This document shows, piece after piece, positions 23,100-34,809 of a DNA stretch of 64,000 bases. The stretch is from Phytophthora sp. 'mugwort' (lineage: Eukaryota; Oomycota; Peronosporomycetes; Peronosporales; Peronosporaceae). The notes below the pieces were generated by a model. That model had not been told where the DNA came from. It was given only the letters and a program-made list of their open reading frames with translations, and searched no databases. Position 1 is the stretch's first letter. Each line of letters begins with the position of its first letter. The DNA lies in the NCBI GenBank assembly GCA_033558025.1, contig JAUCEF010000012.1, positions 186,001-250,000 of the forward strand, written 5' to 3'. Both the position numbers and the translations under genes were made by a program.

Positions 23100-23582
23100 A
23101 TGGGCCGACTGCCGCTCAAGGAAGGCGGTGGGCGCAAGGAGCGCAAGAATGTGCGCTCGTCCACGACGTTCGAGACGCGTCTAGCTGTGATCAAGCACTT
23201 CGATGAAAGCGGCGACATGTCGTCCACCGTGGAGCGCTTCTTTCCATCGCTGTCGGATCAGGCTCAGCGCAGCAAGAAGCGCGTCATATACGGCTGGATC
23301 AAGTCCCGCGACAAAATCGAGAAGGCCTGTGAATCCGTGAGCACTGCCAAGGCACATCGCCTGCGCAAGTCGGGGGTTGGGCTCACGCTCAGCGATGACG
23401 CCGAGAAGTGCATCGTAGTATGGCTGCGCTCGATGCAGAAGCTGGGCATTCCCGTGACGGGGACGATGCTGTCCGAGCACGCGCTGGAAGTGGCGAAGGA
23501 AATGGGCATCGGCAGCGCGCTCTTCACAGCGTCAATGACCTGGAGGAAGAGCTTCCTGCAGAGACACAAGCTGACGATGTAG
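23100..23582 (+). CDS. Stand-alone CENP-B/pogo-type DNA-binding protein
   Basis: An intact frame runs from ATG 23100 (MGRLPLKEGGG) to a stop at about 23582, 160 residues. It has an N-terminal helix-turn-helix region (TFETRLAVIKHFDESGD near residues 20-36; RVIYGWIKSRDKI near 60-72). A second CENP-B/Tc5-type HTH follows (LSDDAEKCIVVWLRSMQKLG, then TASMTWRKSFLQRHKLTM at the end). This is the DNA-binding half of a pogo/Tigger transposase. The DDE catalytic part does not follow. Base composition is GC-rich and coding-like, without breaks, unlike other transposon relics here. It is either a recent 3' truncation or a retained DNA-binding protein. Confidence 0.7.
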   Translation: MGRLPLKEGGGRKERKNVRSSTTFETRLAVIKHFDESGDMSSTVERFFPSLSDQAQRSKKRVIYGWIKSRDKIEKACESVSTAKAHRLRKSGVGLTLSDDAEKCIVVWLRSMQKLGIPVTGTMLSEHALEVAKEMGIGSALFTASMTWRKSFLQRHKLTM

Positions 23583-23934
23583 AAGCTGATTGGGGTGTAA
23601 GAAGTTGGCAAGGGTTGGGCAGCTTCGCACCTGCACGACGCTTTGTGGCAGGAGTTAGTGCAATTGTACAATGTCAATGTTCATGCAGCTCCGCTAACGT
23701 TAGCGGGTGGCTGCTTCCATAACAGGGCTAAAGGCGACCTCTGGGTGAATTTCCTCCGTCCTCAGCGACGTACGCTGCCGCTACCTTTCGGTAATATATG
23801 CATGGCCTTATTAGATATCACGCGATGAATTCGGTTGGAGCTACTTGTATTTAAAATTGTTCGGAGCTTCGTTCGCCCTCAAAATGCATACGTTTTTCAC
23901 TTCTACTTTGCCATAGATATTATCCGTCGTATAT
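23583..23934. other. Spacer between HTH gene and START-FYVE gene
   Basis: Open plus frames at 23643-23828 have no recognised motif and may be remnants of the transposase that once followed the HTH gene. Confidence 0.35.
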
Positions 23935-25185
23935 TCACATCGCCTCGCGTCGGATTTCCTTCGTAGCGACGTCCAGCGCGTCGCTCAGCAACGTCTCCTG
24001 GATGCATCGCGCGCAGAACGGTCTCTTGGTCTCGACCACCTCTCCATTCTTGGGGTCCGAGAGCCACACCAGCCTCTTCACACAGCAGCGAGAGCAAATG
24101 GCGTTCAGACAGATGCCACACGCTTTGGCACCACCCAGCAGCCCGAACGACTTGTGGCAGATTCGACACGTTGTACAAGTGGTCAGTGGTTTCCGAGCCA
24201 TGACGATCGGCTTACCGCACGCGACTTGCTCTTTCAACCGCCACACGATCTTCTTCATCTGCGCAAGCTCCGTAATCCTCGCGTGGGAGAGCCACTGGTT
24301 AGCGATGACCTGCAACGCTACGCTATTAGCCACCGGGTCGCTCCTCGTCTCAAAGTCGAAGAAGCCGCGCGCGTAGCACTCCACCGTATTCGGCGTACGC
24401 TGGCGGTACATGACGCAGACCGAACGGTTACCTCGGTCGATACTGTGGCGGTCAAACTGCGGGAGCTGCTCGTCAAAGGCAATGGAGTGTGATAAAGTGT
24501 AGCCCACCCGCTCACCAGTTGAGGAAAGCGCAAAGCCCGTGGTGTCTAAACACACGTAGTCGCGTGTGCTATAGAGCTGCCACTTGACACTCACTTGTCG
24601 GAACGGTTCGCGGTCGGTCGGTTTCACTAGACAGCGCAGCACTTTGCTCTGCTCGGCACCGTCTTGTAGCATCCGCTCTTTTATTCTCTCGTCGGCGTCA
24701 GTGGCGGCTACAGCACCGTACATGACGTCATCCAGATCGCCCACGACATTGCCAAGCATCATAATGGACGGGATGCTGGGGGTGTCAGTGCTGGCGGGCA
24801 CGCGCTCCTCGTAGATACGGAGGTCTTCGACTTTGCGCATTTCGTGCCACTTGCTGCCAGGACCTACCTTGGCCACGACTCTGTCCTTCGTCTTGGAGCG
24901 ATACAGTAGCTGTGCGTACTGCTCCAGGTTCTTAGCCACCAGCACCATCTCAAGCTCTAGCAGCCCCTCGCCGTCGGCCTTCGTCACTTCCAACTCCGGT
25001 AGCTGTTCCAGGAGTGTCGGCGCTGGCATGATTTTTGCAACTAACGGCTTACTTATACTCTCTGTTGTGAATTCTAGAGTGCGAACCCGAGGCCTGAAGT
25101 GGTCTTGGTGAGGTGATGTGGCGACGGGATCCGGTGGAGATTCGATCCACATACAAACGGCTGCTATAAGTCGCTTGAGGTCCAT
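23935..25185 (-). CDS. START domain and FYVE-type zinc finger protein
   Basis: The complete frame starts at ATG 25185 (MDLKRLIAAV), about 416 residues; ATG near residue 53 (MPAPTLLEQL) is an alternative start. Residues ~80-320 carry the START-like region (MRKVEDLRIYEERV, DLDDVMYGAVAATDAD, VSVKWQLYSTRDYVCLD, ERVGYTLSHSIAF, YRQRTPNTVECYARGFFDF). Residues ~330-395 carry a FYVE-like zinc finger with pairs CRIC, CGIC, CSRCC and CARC. The typical role in the family is lipid or phosphoinositide binding at membranes; the ligand here is unknown. Its start is only 83 bases from the stop of the GH47 gene on the same strand. No breaks. Paralogues lie at 1-635 and 43195-44421. Confidence 0.92.
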   Translation of the reverse strand: MDLKRLIAAVCMWIESPPDPVATSPHQDHFRPRVRTLEFTTESISKPLVAKIMPAPTLLEQLPELEVTKADGEGLLELEMVLVAKNLEQYAQLLYRSKTKDRVVAKVGPGSKWHEMRKVEDLRIYEERVPASTDTPSIPSIMMLGNVVGDLDDVMYGAVAATDADERIKERMLQDGAEQSKVLRCLVKPTDREPFRQVSVKWQLYSTRDYVCLDTTGFALSSTGERVGYTLSHSIAFDEQLPQFDRHSIDRGNRSVCVMYRQRTPNTVECYARGFFDFETRSDPVANSVALQVIANQWLSHARITELAQMKKIVWRLKEQVACGKPIVMARKPLTTCTTCRICHKSFGLLGGAKACGICLNAICSRCCVKRLVWLSDPKNGEVVETKRPFCARCIQETLLSDALDVATKEIRREAM

Positions 25186-25268
25186 CCGCAATAATGACGG
25201 CGAACAAAACGCACTCTTTAGTTTATTTTGCTGTACTTTAGTATGATTTTGGTCGTCAAGATCGAAGA

Positions 25269-27260
25269 TTAGTTCCTCCTGCGGATGCGGAGAGGGTGTG
25301 CCTCGGTGTTGAAGACGTATTTGTCAAGCGGAATGACACTCTCAGGAGCCTGTAGCAAGTAGTGGTACTTAAGCGTTTCAGCCAAGAAGAAACTCTCCAT
25401 TTTGTTCTCTGTTTGAGCAGGCAGCTTCGTGACGTCCAGAATGGCAGCATAGCCGTGCTTGACCTTGGCGTGCGTCTCCAGCGCCTCGAAAATCTCCCAG
25501 CCAAACTCGCGATATTTGGGATTTTTGGTGACACGATATAGATAAAAAAGACTTTCAATGGTCTCAGGTCGAAGGCGGTACTTGGGGTCGATCACCTGCA
25601 TCTTAGGGAAGCTCACAATGTCCGGAGACAGTCCCGTCGGCTGGCGGTGATAAAATTGGTAGCAAGTCTCCATGAGCTTCTCGGCGAGCTCAAGATGTTT
25701 GGCGTTTTTAGCGTGATCTTCGGTTTCGGACAGCGTGCCCAATGCCAGCAATCCTGGAACGAAGCACAGGAGATGGTCCATGCGTTGAACAGCCTATAGA
25801 CACATTCAACAGACACGATGTCAAGGACCGCATCGCCATCCCATGAACCTTTTTTACAAAGCCACGCACCGAAAAGGACGGCACTTTCCGTTCCTGCAAG
25901 AAATAGAGATCATCGGGGATAGAGAAGTACAGCAAGTGTTCCTCCATGCCTCTAACGGCATCGTCATATAGCTCACGGAGATACTCGTCTTCTTCGCGCT
26001 TGCCGCTATAGATGTACACTTTCAATAAATACTCGTAGAACGAGTCGCCGAGTGCACCAAGTGTGATAACACTTCCTCGCGTGTCGAATTTCCCTCGGCC
26101 AGGATCGAAATGCACCGGAAATAAACCCGTGTTCTCGTATGACCCCTCGCGCTTTAGAATCTGATAAAACGCGTCACCCTAAGTTGCAGGAAACAAATCC
26201 ACAACATCATCGTTAAATGCCAACGCAAGAGATGCTTTCACTGGACGTTTCCTACCATCTCGGCATATTTCGGGTCTCCCGTAATGTCAGACAGATAGCG
26301 TGTTTCGAGCTGGAGTGTACCGACGTCTGCGATATGAGCCCTGTAACATCAAATAACCGTTAGCTAACTGACATTGAAGTTCATGAAATACCTCACATAC
26401 CGGTAACCTGCCCACGAAGCGAAGCTCTTCTCCTTCGTATATGGGTTAAGCAACGTGTAGAACACGCCCTCCTTCTCGTCGTATGCAGGCGTTAGAATGT
26501 CCATAACTTCCTTTGCTTTCTGCTTAAAAATTGCATCGCCAGAGAGGTCAAACGCGCTCAAGAGACCACCCACTTCTCGGATGATGGTCTCAAATACAGA
26601 GAGCTTGTTGCCATCGCGCCCCAAGTGTGAGAAATCGAGCTGATTGGCCACGTAGTCTCTGGCCCGCTGGAACTCGTCCTTCAAGTCCATGATCCAGAGC
26701 GTGTCAATACCATCCACCAGGGAACAAGCGATGTCACCCCAGACATTGCTGAGTTTCCAGCCATTCTTTGGGTCCACTTCGTCTCCGCCGAACGCGTGCT
26801 CCTCGTAATTTCCCCAAGCAAATTTCATGGCCTTGCGGATCGCCAGGCGTCGCGCTTCTTGCTGCTCGGCGGGCACCGCAGTCACGGTCTTGTTGGGGTC
26901 CTCCATGTCCGCGACGTCCTCGTCCGCCAGCATTTCCTCGACCACGTCGTGACCCGCCCCTCCGCCTTCTGTGCTGTGGATTACTGCATTAGTATTCACA
27001 TCGGGTATATGTTGTAGGCGTTCATTGCCTCTGAGATGCGCCTGCTCATTGTGGTTGTCCGGGTCCTGCTTCTCCTGCTTCGTGGCGCCCTGCAGTTCGC
27101 CCACATGAGTCGGGACGCCGCCCAGGTTAGTGGTGAGGATGGCGTACTGCACCCAGAGGAACAGAGACAGGATACAGACGGCGCCGAGAATGCCCATCCG
27201 CTTCCAGAGCTGTTGCTGCTGTGAGCGCTTGCGGCCATTGGGGGAGTACGACGGCAGCAT
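25269..27260 (-). CDS. GH47 mannosyl-oligosaccharide 1,2-alpha-mannosidase
   Basis: This class I alpha-1,2-mannosidase trims Man9GlcNAc2-type N-glycans in the ER or Golgi. It starts at ATG 27260 with a short basic tail and a single membrane segment (ILGAVCILSLFLWVQYAIL), a type II anchor, then a luminal stem. The catalytic domain has WGNYEEHAFGGDE, DGIDTLWIMDL, FETIIREVGGLLSAF and FYTLLNPYT. Downstream come RGSVITLGALGDSFYEYLLK, MDHLLCFVPGLLALG, LRPETIESLFYLYR and FNTEAHPL near the end. Likely introns with GT-AG ends: about 26344-26403, about 26187-26258, and one near 25798-25848 with a weaker GTTCAT donor. Stop TAA at 25269. About 600 residues in total, as usual for the family. All key family blocks look intact. 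Confidence 0.93.
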
Positions 27261-27580
27261 CTCGACGGCGGGGCCAACTGCAATGACGTATTGCCGTTAA
27301 CGGCCTACTGCGTAATTGTTGGTTCCTTATTACCCACATGGCCCTTCTGTATGTATGAATACCGTAAACCACGACCTCGGTAAGAAGTCCCAAAATTTAT
27401 AACTTTGACCTTTTACGTGGTAAAAATGAATAAATGCAAATCATTAAAAATTTGTTAGAAATTTATGCAACGATAAGGTGGGGTGTTTTTTCATCAAAGC
27501 CGTTACGTTATTTCTCTGTTCTCAATTGTGAATTGTTACGGTGTTGCACTGAGGTGGTGATCGACGTTTCCTACTTCATA
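27261..27580. other. Upstream region of the GH47 gene
   Basis: No gene. It probably includes the mannosidase promoter; I see no clear core element. Confidence 0.3.
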
Positions 27581-27589
27581 TCAATGATG

Positions 27590-28447
27590 GGTGGGAATCC
27601 AAGCAACAATGCCAAACCACCGGATTCAACAAGACTGGAAAAAGCAGCCTTTTCGCAAGTACAAAGCAGGAATAGGGTCCGGATTGTCAGCGGTGCTTAA
27701 CTACGTGGAGGCCAGAGCGCGTAGCAGCGAGAGACATAGGGCGGCAATGGAGCAAACATTCAGAAAGTTGTGGGGCCATAGCAACGGGTTAACGAAATAT
27801 CAGGTGTATTTGAATGGACGAATATCGGCACGGCAAAATGAACCTGTACTACGCTGGGCATCCCACAGACAAGAGCTACCTGTCACTGGAAGGATGCAAA
27901 GGGAAAGTCGAGCCAATAGAGCACAGGTTCTGGAATGTCCGGGCGCAGTAAGGTGTCGGCTCTTACTGATCAGGTAATGGACTGGGAAGAATGGACAAAT
28001 TGCTGGAGGAATTCCGACCATTCTGTGCGAACCGCAAAGTGCATAAGAAACGGAGACCAGACCACAGACACTCAAAGGAGTGATTTCCACGACGACACCG
28101 AGGCATTTGAGACAGAGTGGCACAGAATATTGAAAATCATGGTCGGCGTTTGCCTGACGGCGTTGGGGCTCACGAGGAATTATGCAGTGTATCGCGGGAT
28201 GGAAATCACGGAAGAGGCTACAAGAACCAGATTCTGGGAGACAGGAATTCGACAAATCAAAGCTCTCGCCGAACAAGAGCGTCGGCAACCAGAGGAAGCT
28301 GAATGGAGTCGCCTTCAAGTGTACTTAGAGATTTTCCCCAATCCCCCAGAAATGACTGTCGTCGATGGACACGAGCCACGAACGGCTACCGGGCCAAACT
28401 CCGGCTTATTTCCTGGTTCAGGAATTTCAGGTGTAGGTTGTACTTAA
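27590..28447 (+). pseudogene. LINE-like retroelement 3' fragment
   Basis: Frames contain NLYYAGHPTDKSYLSLEGC, then KVEPIEHRFWNVRAQ near 27900-27955. This resembles the zinc-knuckle-like tail (C..C...IEHxFWxC) after the reverse transcriptase of LINEs. Then comes a helical block with LGLTRNYAVYRGMEIT and FWETGIRQIKALAEQERRQP near 28160-28290, a pattern I associate with oomycete LINE tails. Catalytic reverse transcriptase is absent. Two frames are involved. Alternative: an unknown gene fragment. Confidence 0.5.
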
Positions 28448-30846
28448 TAAGTAAATAGACAATCTGTTTCCTCTCTCAACGATTCTATTTGAAGTTGTGC
28501 TACTGTAAAGTGGACACTGTCCCGCGCCTCCCTCTGCTGTGGGGTCGGCTATATGTGGGCTGTTACGAGTACGGTCTTGTTTTGGGGTAGCTTGAAGTTG
28601 GGAACGCTTGGTGGTTAAAGAAGAACGCTTAGACGAATTATGCAATTTATTAGTTGATTGAAGCTCTCTTCTGTTCCGCAGGGAATATTTTTTACGACTG
28701 AGAGCTAGACTACGCGAACTACAGCTTCTAGACCGCACTCATAGGTAGGACGCCAAACTTAGACCTTCCACTTGAACCACTCACCTTCTCTCCTTCGGCG
28801 GTATACGATTATGCGAACCGCTCAACTGCCTCGATCGTGGACCCGTATCATCTCGCCCGTTCCATTATGAGAACGGTTAGCTCGAGTGGCGGGGTCGACC
28901 CTCCTGAGACTAAGACTCGACCAGATTTCAAACAGGATACCTCGCAGAGAGCACATCCGCTTCGTGGTCATCCCAAAGGACGGTGAGTTCCATAGGCGAC
29001 CATTCTTTCGGCTAATGTGATTACCCCAGAGAGGATGTATTCGGCCAAGTCGTACATCATCAAGGCTCGTAGTTCGGGCTTGTCGTCGTTTCTAGCTTCT
29101 TCAGTCCCGAAATCAGCGGTAGGGAGAGGTTCACCGAGAGGAGTACCCTCCCTGACTTCGCTCGAGCGCACTTTTTTAGCGGAAGTTCGGTTCCACTCGT
29201 TCACCCGAGGTCCCCTCCCCTACTGGAGTGTGACCCTCACCGCCGTCGACAGCAAGTCCTGTATGGTCAGAGCATTCACCGTAGCTTGGTGCAGCGGCGA
29301 GATGTCATCAGCATTACCCATCGACGATCCCGTCTTGTGGTAAGCGAGGAACTATACCGAATGTCGTACCACCGTACAGTAACGTTTCGAAAACAAGCCG
29401 ACCGTTGTTTTGGTACGCTCCTAGGGGCATGCAAGACACACAGCAATATTTTGCTCCACCACCATCGAGTTGACGACGACGGATTCACACGTTTCGGGTT
29501 CCTGGTCGCACGATTTTCAGCTGCGACAAAGTTACTCCGCCACCTACGTCGTTACCATCAGTTGCGCTTGCCCTTTCGACAGTGGCTTGGGAGACCGTTT
29601 CCGGATTGGAAGTCGGTTCGCGGAAGTTGCGGATCGCCGTTTGGCTTCTCGGAGGCGACCAGTGTCTCCTTAAATCACTTCAGCCATCACTCAGGCGAAG
29701 GCAGCTCTCCAGGTGACGACTCTCGCGTCCTTGATAGCGCCTTCACTGGGATGGTGATAAGCGTACTTCGCCCCTATATCGTCAGTTCCGTATACTGGCT
29801 CGCGTTCCGTCCCATCCGTCGTTTCAGTTCGACTTCATCTAGATGGTATAGTCGGTCAAGTTCTTTATTATACTCCTCCTCATCGTCGGGCCCTCCTGTT
29901 ACGACGCCTTCTTCCAGAGCATCCAGCTCGTCCAGGCCAAATAGACATGTGTAAGGAGGAGGCACGTTCTCTTCCACCGCGCTTACATCCTGGTCTCGAT
30001 CGTCATCCGGGGGGGGTCTTCAGCTCGTCCAGACGCAGGCGAGTCTCCTGTAACGCTTCCAATGCATTCTGGCTTGGCCATCAAGGCGTCCTCAAACAGC
30101 GCATACACGCAATAGTTTTCACAGTCGACCTGTACTTCCACTTTCAACCGTTCTTCCAGGACCGTCTAGCCCACTTCATCCTCGCACTCGTACAACAAGA
30201 GTGGAGGCTTTTGAGGCCCCTGAACTGGCCGAGCGTTCAGGTTCTGGCTCTCGTGCGGCGCCTTCACGACCGTCATCATTCTTGTCACTTCCGACTGGGT
30301 TCTCCACTCTGCCGAAGTCCTCATAGACGGTCTCTTCTTCAGAAAAGGGCCCCTGATATTGTCCATAGTAAGAATCCCACACAACACTTGAGCACCCTTC
30401 CGAGTCACAACTACTCACAGCGTAGTCCTCGTTTAGGTCACTCTTGTCCTCGATGGGCCGGTATCCCTCGACATCGTCATCATCATTCTCAGTACTCTCC
30501 AGGCCTTCTCCAGTGGGCAGGGGGGGCAGTACTTCCCGCCAGTCCGACGCCAGTCCTCGTAGCATCCTCCGTTCTGTTCCTATCCCTCCGCTTCCACAGC
30601 GTGGGGTTTCCAATAGTAGCGTTCAGTGGCATCCGCTTCCGCAGTGTAGGTTTTCGCTTCGTCCGTCGTCGCGGCCGTCGCAGCGCCGCCCACCGGCGTG
30701 TCGCCCCGTGAGTCGTTTTACAGGGCCTTATTGACACAGTCGCAGCAACTTTTGTAGTTTGTCGTCGATGAGGGCTTCCATAGTCGTCCGAGCTTATCCT
30801 GTTGCTTGCCCCGCTTCGCAGACAGAGTAATCGGAGAAATATATTA
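28448..30846. other. Unassigned region with decayed minus-strand coding frames
   Basis: Minus-strand frames at 28968-29204, 29774-29977, 30166-30408 and 30176-30613 have acidic, protein-like composition. Examples are LPPLPTGEGLESTENDDDD, SEEETVYEDFGRVENPVGSD and ALEEGVVTGGPDDEEEY. They could be gag-type or linker sequence of a retroelement, broken by shifts. I recognise no motif and give no function. Confidence 0.3.
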
Positions 30847-30971
30847 GGATACTTAAGAGCGCTTTGCACCTTGCACTCTGCAGTCACTCTGCAGCCAAAT
30901 TCAATATCTAAGAGACATGCGAACTTAGCGGACAACTTTGCAGTGCAAACCTCGGTACATTGCTAAAATTA

Positions 30972-32680
30972 ATGTCGCGAAAACCCCAAGCGTTCCGGTA
31001 CTTTGTTGACAACCTTGCCCTTCAAAAGAAACACAAGTGGATCATCATCACCGCACAGAGTGCGAGGAGGGCAGCAAAGAAGCCAATTGCTGGTCAGGCA
31101 ATGCATGGCGCGACCACCAGCAGCAGCAGCCGGCGGAAGCCCAGCATCAGCAAACAGCACCAACCTAGGAACGCAAGCAGCCTCTAGCAAGCGCTGACAA
31201 GATCGCTCCAATAACCAACAGCAAGCAGCCTCGTCGGGACAACAGCAAGAGCAAAACCAACACCGCTACGCAGAAAATTGACAAGAAGAAGGAGCGCAAC
31301 AGGACCGCGTCTGGTGGCTGTGCTGAAAGGGAAACCGAACGTGAATCGATGGTTGATGTGCTTGTGAGGCACTGGTAATCTGAACATGATGGTGACTCGC
31401 CTCCACCTTTCCGCCGATGCACTCAGCTACGCGATGCACGGGGCACCTCGCCACCTATCATATTGGAGCCATTGCAGACACGTAGCGGATTACCAGTTCC
31501 AAAACGCCACGGACGCCCTACCTCATCAAAGCATGCCATTTTTGCTAGAGAAGTGAATGATGATAGTGGAGAGGAAGATGAACGTGAAACAGAGTTTTCG
31601 CCAGCTCAAGATGAAGCACCAGGATCGCCTCTCAATCCCCCCAACAGCAAGTAAATCAAGCCCGTCAGCTAAAGCCAATAAAAAACGGGCTCACCATATT
31701 TGATGCTCAAGAGGCTGTTTAGACAGCTACTACTCGAATAAAGTCCACATAACTCCATATGGAACGGACAGGAAACGTCTGAGTGACTCTGTCAAATATT
31801 TGAAGACCATTTGGGGGCTTACAGCGAACTCTCGGACTATGAAAAAAATGGGTTGACGGAATACTGGATAGCCATGAGCCGCAAGAAAATTCGTTGGATG
31901 CTGAATCCGGTCGTGAGTATGATCGATCTCTCATCGAGGTATATATTTTTACTGTAGCAAACAATACTGTACTAATCGAACGTTGCTGCTTAGGAACGTA
32001 TTCGTGAAAAACTAGATTTGATGGTTGAAGAGAGACGTGGCTTTTTCTGACCGTGCAGAGGCAACAGCTGAAAAACGAAAGAAGAGGAAGCGCTTCGCCA
32101 AGCTGGACTACGTCATCGTGAAAATGTTGCTCGCAGCATGATCGGTGATTGTGTAACTGAGATAGGTGGGCGACAACAGCGTTTAAGCAACGAGGAGACT
32201 GTTGAAGGTAGTTGAGTACTTTGTTTCTGTACTTGACACCCATCCTAATTTGATTCTATGTATGGTGTTGTAGATGCACCACTGGATAAAAGTGATAGTC
32301 AAACGCAACAGCAAGGAGGTCGTACCAAGCGCCAACGTAGAAATCCACGTCATCAGCATGTCATTGAAAGGATGCTGGGGGGGAGAAATGGAATCTACGT
32401 CTGAGCTGGAAACTAGACGCTTATAGCTAGAAGAACGACGCTTTCAGGCGGATATTGAATTACAGAACGTTTACAGTTACAGCGAGAAGACCTACAACCA
32501 TCCCATGAAGAACGACGTTAGACGCTTGAATTTGAACTGAAACAAATGGGGATGGAGCAAAACAAATTCCAAGAGGAAATTCGTGTCAAGACTAGCAAAA
32601 GCGAGAGACGTCATGCGCAATTCGAAAGGACCTACGAGTTAACGTTCAAAACGCTTGACTATAGGGAGCTATCAGCGTGA
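30972..32680 (+). pseudogene. Harbinger ORF1-like (Myb/SANT-type) coiled-coil gene
   Basis: Plus-strand pieces in order: a disordered, Ser/Lys-rich N-terminus (30972-31650), then YLKTIWGLTANSRTMKKMG and MSRKKIRWMLNP near 31795-31910. A GT-AG intron of about 80 bases follows (near 31912-31993), then ERIREKLDLMVEERRGF and EKRKRKRFAKLDYVIVKML near 31993-32130. The C-terminal coiled coil has ELKQMGMEQNKFQEEIRVKT near 32535-32600. Position opposite a DDE_4 transposase suggests the Myb-like accessory ORF of Harbinger, which helps DNA binding and nuclear import in known elements. Several stops and shifts are present. Confidence 0.55.
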
Positions 32681-32689
32681 TCTTAAACG

Positions 32690-33900
32690 TCAATCTAATC
32701 AAAGTCAATGTGGACATCAGCTATATATTCTTCCAGCGATGGTGGGAAGCAGTTAAAGTAGTCCGAAATCTGGTTGCGCCCCCATTGCATGTCAAGCAGT
32801 TGGTAAATAAATACCGCCAGAAGCCATATCGCCTCGATTGGATTAATTCAATTCGAAGTTATATTTCGCAGTCGACGAACGCAAAATTTGGGGTGACTTG
32901 GGCGTATCCCCACTCAATGTTGACGCGAACCTTCGTCCGCTTGTTGAACGCTGATGCCCACATAGGCAAGTTGCGTCCGCGAAACATGGTCACCATTACG
33001 TTGTCGTTTGGATACGCTGGGTCTCCAAAACAACGTTATGGTTTCGCATGAGGTCGCGGTGTCCATTCAGAAATGACAAGAAGTTGGATGCTCGTAGAAT
33101 GTAGCCGTCACCACGACTACCATCAGCGCATCTGTAGTAGTGGGCAATCAAACCTAGGATAATGATGTTACAACTAGAAAATACGAATATGTATAGCATA
33201 ACGCTTACCATCGGGAGATTCGAGTGTTTGATACTTCAAGCAATGGACCTTCTTGTGAGCACTAAATTGAGCTCGTTGATCATGCGTTGGCCGGCAATTG
33301 GCTACCCTTTTCACGTCAATGACACTCCAAACGCGAAGTTGTTCTGGAACGCTAAGTCGCCGAAATGCTGCGACGTATGAATCAAGTCGAGCAGGCATCG
33401 TGGTTTATGAGAACATAATCTGAGCTTTGGCTGCCGGAAATACAAGGTGGATCATGTAGGTAGTCATCCGGCGCAGCGCTGAGGGAAACCGGTCATAACG
33501 CAGTCTCAAGTCTAGCAGCGAGCGCGGATAGCTTAGCCGGTCGAGGAGAAGGCAAATACTTAACCAAATGCGTCAGCTCTTACACGAATAAGGACGATAG
33601 CAAAGTAGAATAAGACCAAATATTACCTTCCACAGCCGAGAACTTGTTCCCATGAGGATTTGGCGTGAACAGAATCGCTGGAAGCTGTAGCAGAACCACC
33701 AACCGTTTACTTTCTGCATGATCATATAGAAAACGATTTCTGCAGTCCGAAGCCGACATCGCGTTCAGATCGAAGGCAATTATGGGCAACAGCGGCAAAT
33801 CTCGATGCAGGAAGAAACCGGACGCCAGAGCCATTCTCCACGCCCTCTCCTTGCCATCGTGCTCGATCAACTTCAACAGCAAACATGCATCTGCTGGACG
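32690..33900 (-). pseudogene. PIF-Harbinger DDE_4 transposase
   Basis: Minus-strand blocks: CRNRFLYDH and VVLLQLPAILFTPNPHG near 33650-33750 (N-terminal helices), then RRLSVPEQLRVWSVIDVKRV near 33300-33370. CRPTHDQRAQFSAHKKVHCLK followed by YQTLESPDG lies near 33210-33290; this is the family stretch after the first Asp. Next is VFGDPAYPNDNV near 33000-33040 with the second catalytic Asp. Finally VRVNIEWGYAQVTPNFAFVD near 32885-32945 carries the catalytic Glu (IEW). Separate frames and a stop after FVDCEI show decay. A non-coding insertion of about 180 bases lies at 33400-33580. Confidence 0.8.
33400..33580 (+). repeat. Insertion with tRNA-like A-box in the Harbinger transposase
   Basis: Between two transposase blocks, TAGCTTAGCCGG near 33520 matches the A-box consensus TRGCNNAGYNGG inside GCGCGGATAGC, a tRNA-like 5' start. 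No B-box follows in phase, so at most this is a truncated tRNA or SINE head. Confidence 0.3.
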
Positions 33901-34238
33901 AAGAACACGATCGTTAGTGTAGCGTGAGCACCATCGGGGGTGAAAAGCGACGCAGTAGATAGCACATTAGCCGAGCTGCACGACGTTCGCGGAGAGTAGG
34001 GACGTCACCCCCTACGATATCGGTCAAACGAGACCCCGTAGCATTTATGCGAATAGATTCTTTATCCACGAAAAACATCAAACGCTGAGGACAAAGTGCG
34101 AAGTACACAGTGCTCTTAACGTGTTTTGCGATTTGTGCTGCGAACCTTAGAAAATGCCGGAAAGGGTCTAAACCCTTCTAAACTGATTGCTAAGTTCGCA
34201 ACAAAGTACATACAAGGTGCAAGATACAAAGTAGTTCC

Positions 34239-34800
34239 CTATTATGTTGAGTTATACTGTTTACGGCGCTTAACTACTCTACGCGAATTCTAATACCATT
34301 TTTGTGTACACCACATCACCGCTCCTAGGAGCAGCGAGGGTAAACCAATAGATTATGTTATATACGAGTAGAACTTGTGGTGGTTGGCGATCAACTTGAC
34401 TTCATGCAATGCGCCAATTATTATTTAGTCTTAACAAGTGCGTGGATAATTAATGCATCTACCCCTTTCTCCATTTTTGCTGTGCTTCCCTCGTTCTTCA
34501 CCCATTAGAAAAATACTTCTTTTGCCACCAATTTTGGATACAATTGATTTTTTGGATACAGTCTCGCCGATTTTGCTTGGATATAATAAAGCATTGGATA
34601 TGACACTTTGCTGATGCTGGAACAACATGGGTTGAATCGATTTATACAAATCTTAAGTTGTAATCAATTCCATATGGCATAGAGATGTTTCCTTTAAGTC
34701 TGATTGCGTACATATAGGAGACAATAGGGGGCAATAGTAAACTCAAGTGGTTTAGCGGTTTGGTCAGGTAATTTGGCCGCGTCAATTCAACCAATCAACC
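34239..34800. other. Spacer, no recognised gene
   Basis: AT-rich, with short frames only. Nothing recognised. Confidence 0.35.
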
Positions 34801-34809
34801 GCGGAAAAT

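Larger units (their letters stand above)
30847..34238. mobile_element. PIF-Harbinger-like DNA transposon with two ORFs
   Basis: Terminal sequences are inverted: the left has CTTTGCACCTTGCAC at 30862-30876, and the right, as reverse complement, has CTTTGTATCTTGCACC at 34215-34231. Further out, GGATACTT on the left pairs with GGGAACTA on the right. A TTA/TAT flank is compatible with the 3-bp TWA target of the superfamily. Inside are a plus-strand ORF1-like gene and a minus-strand DDE_4 transposase that converge near 32690, the classic two-gene arrangement. Confidence 0.7.

Noticed and set aside
26768..27224. Arg/Pro-rich plus frames
   Set aside because: Antisense shadows of the mannosidase stem and N-terminus.
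33515..33545. Functional tRNA gene
   Set aside because: Only an A-box-like start is present; no B-box or acceptor pairing.
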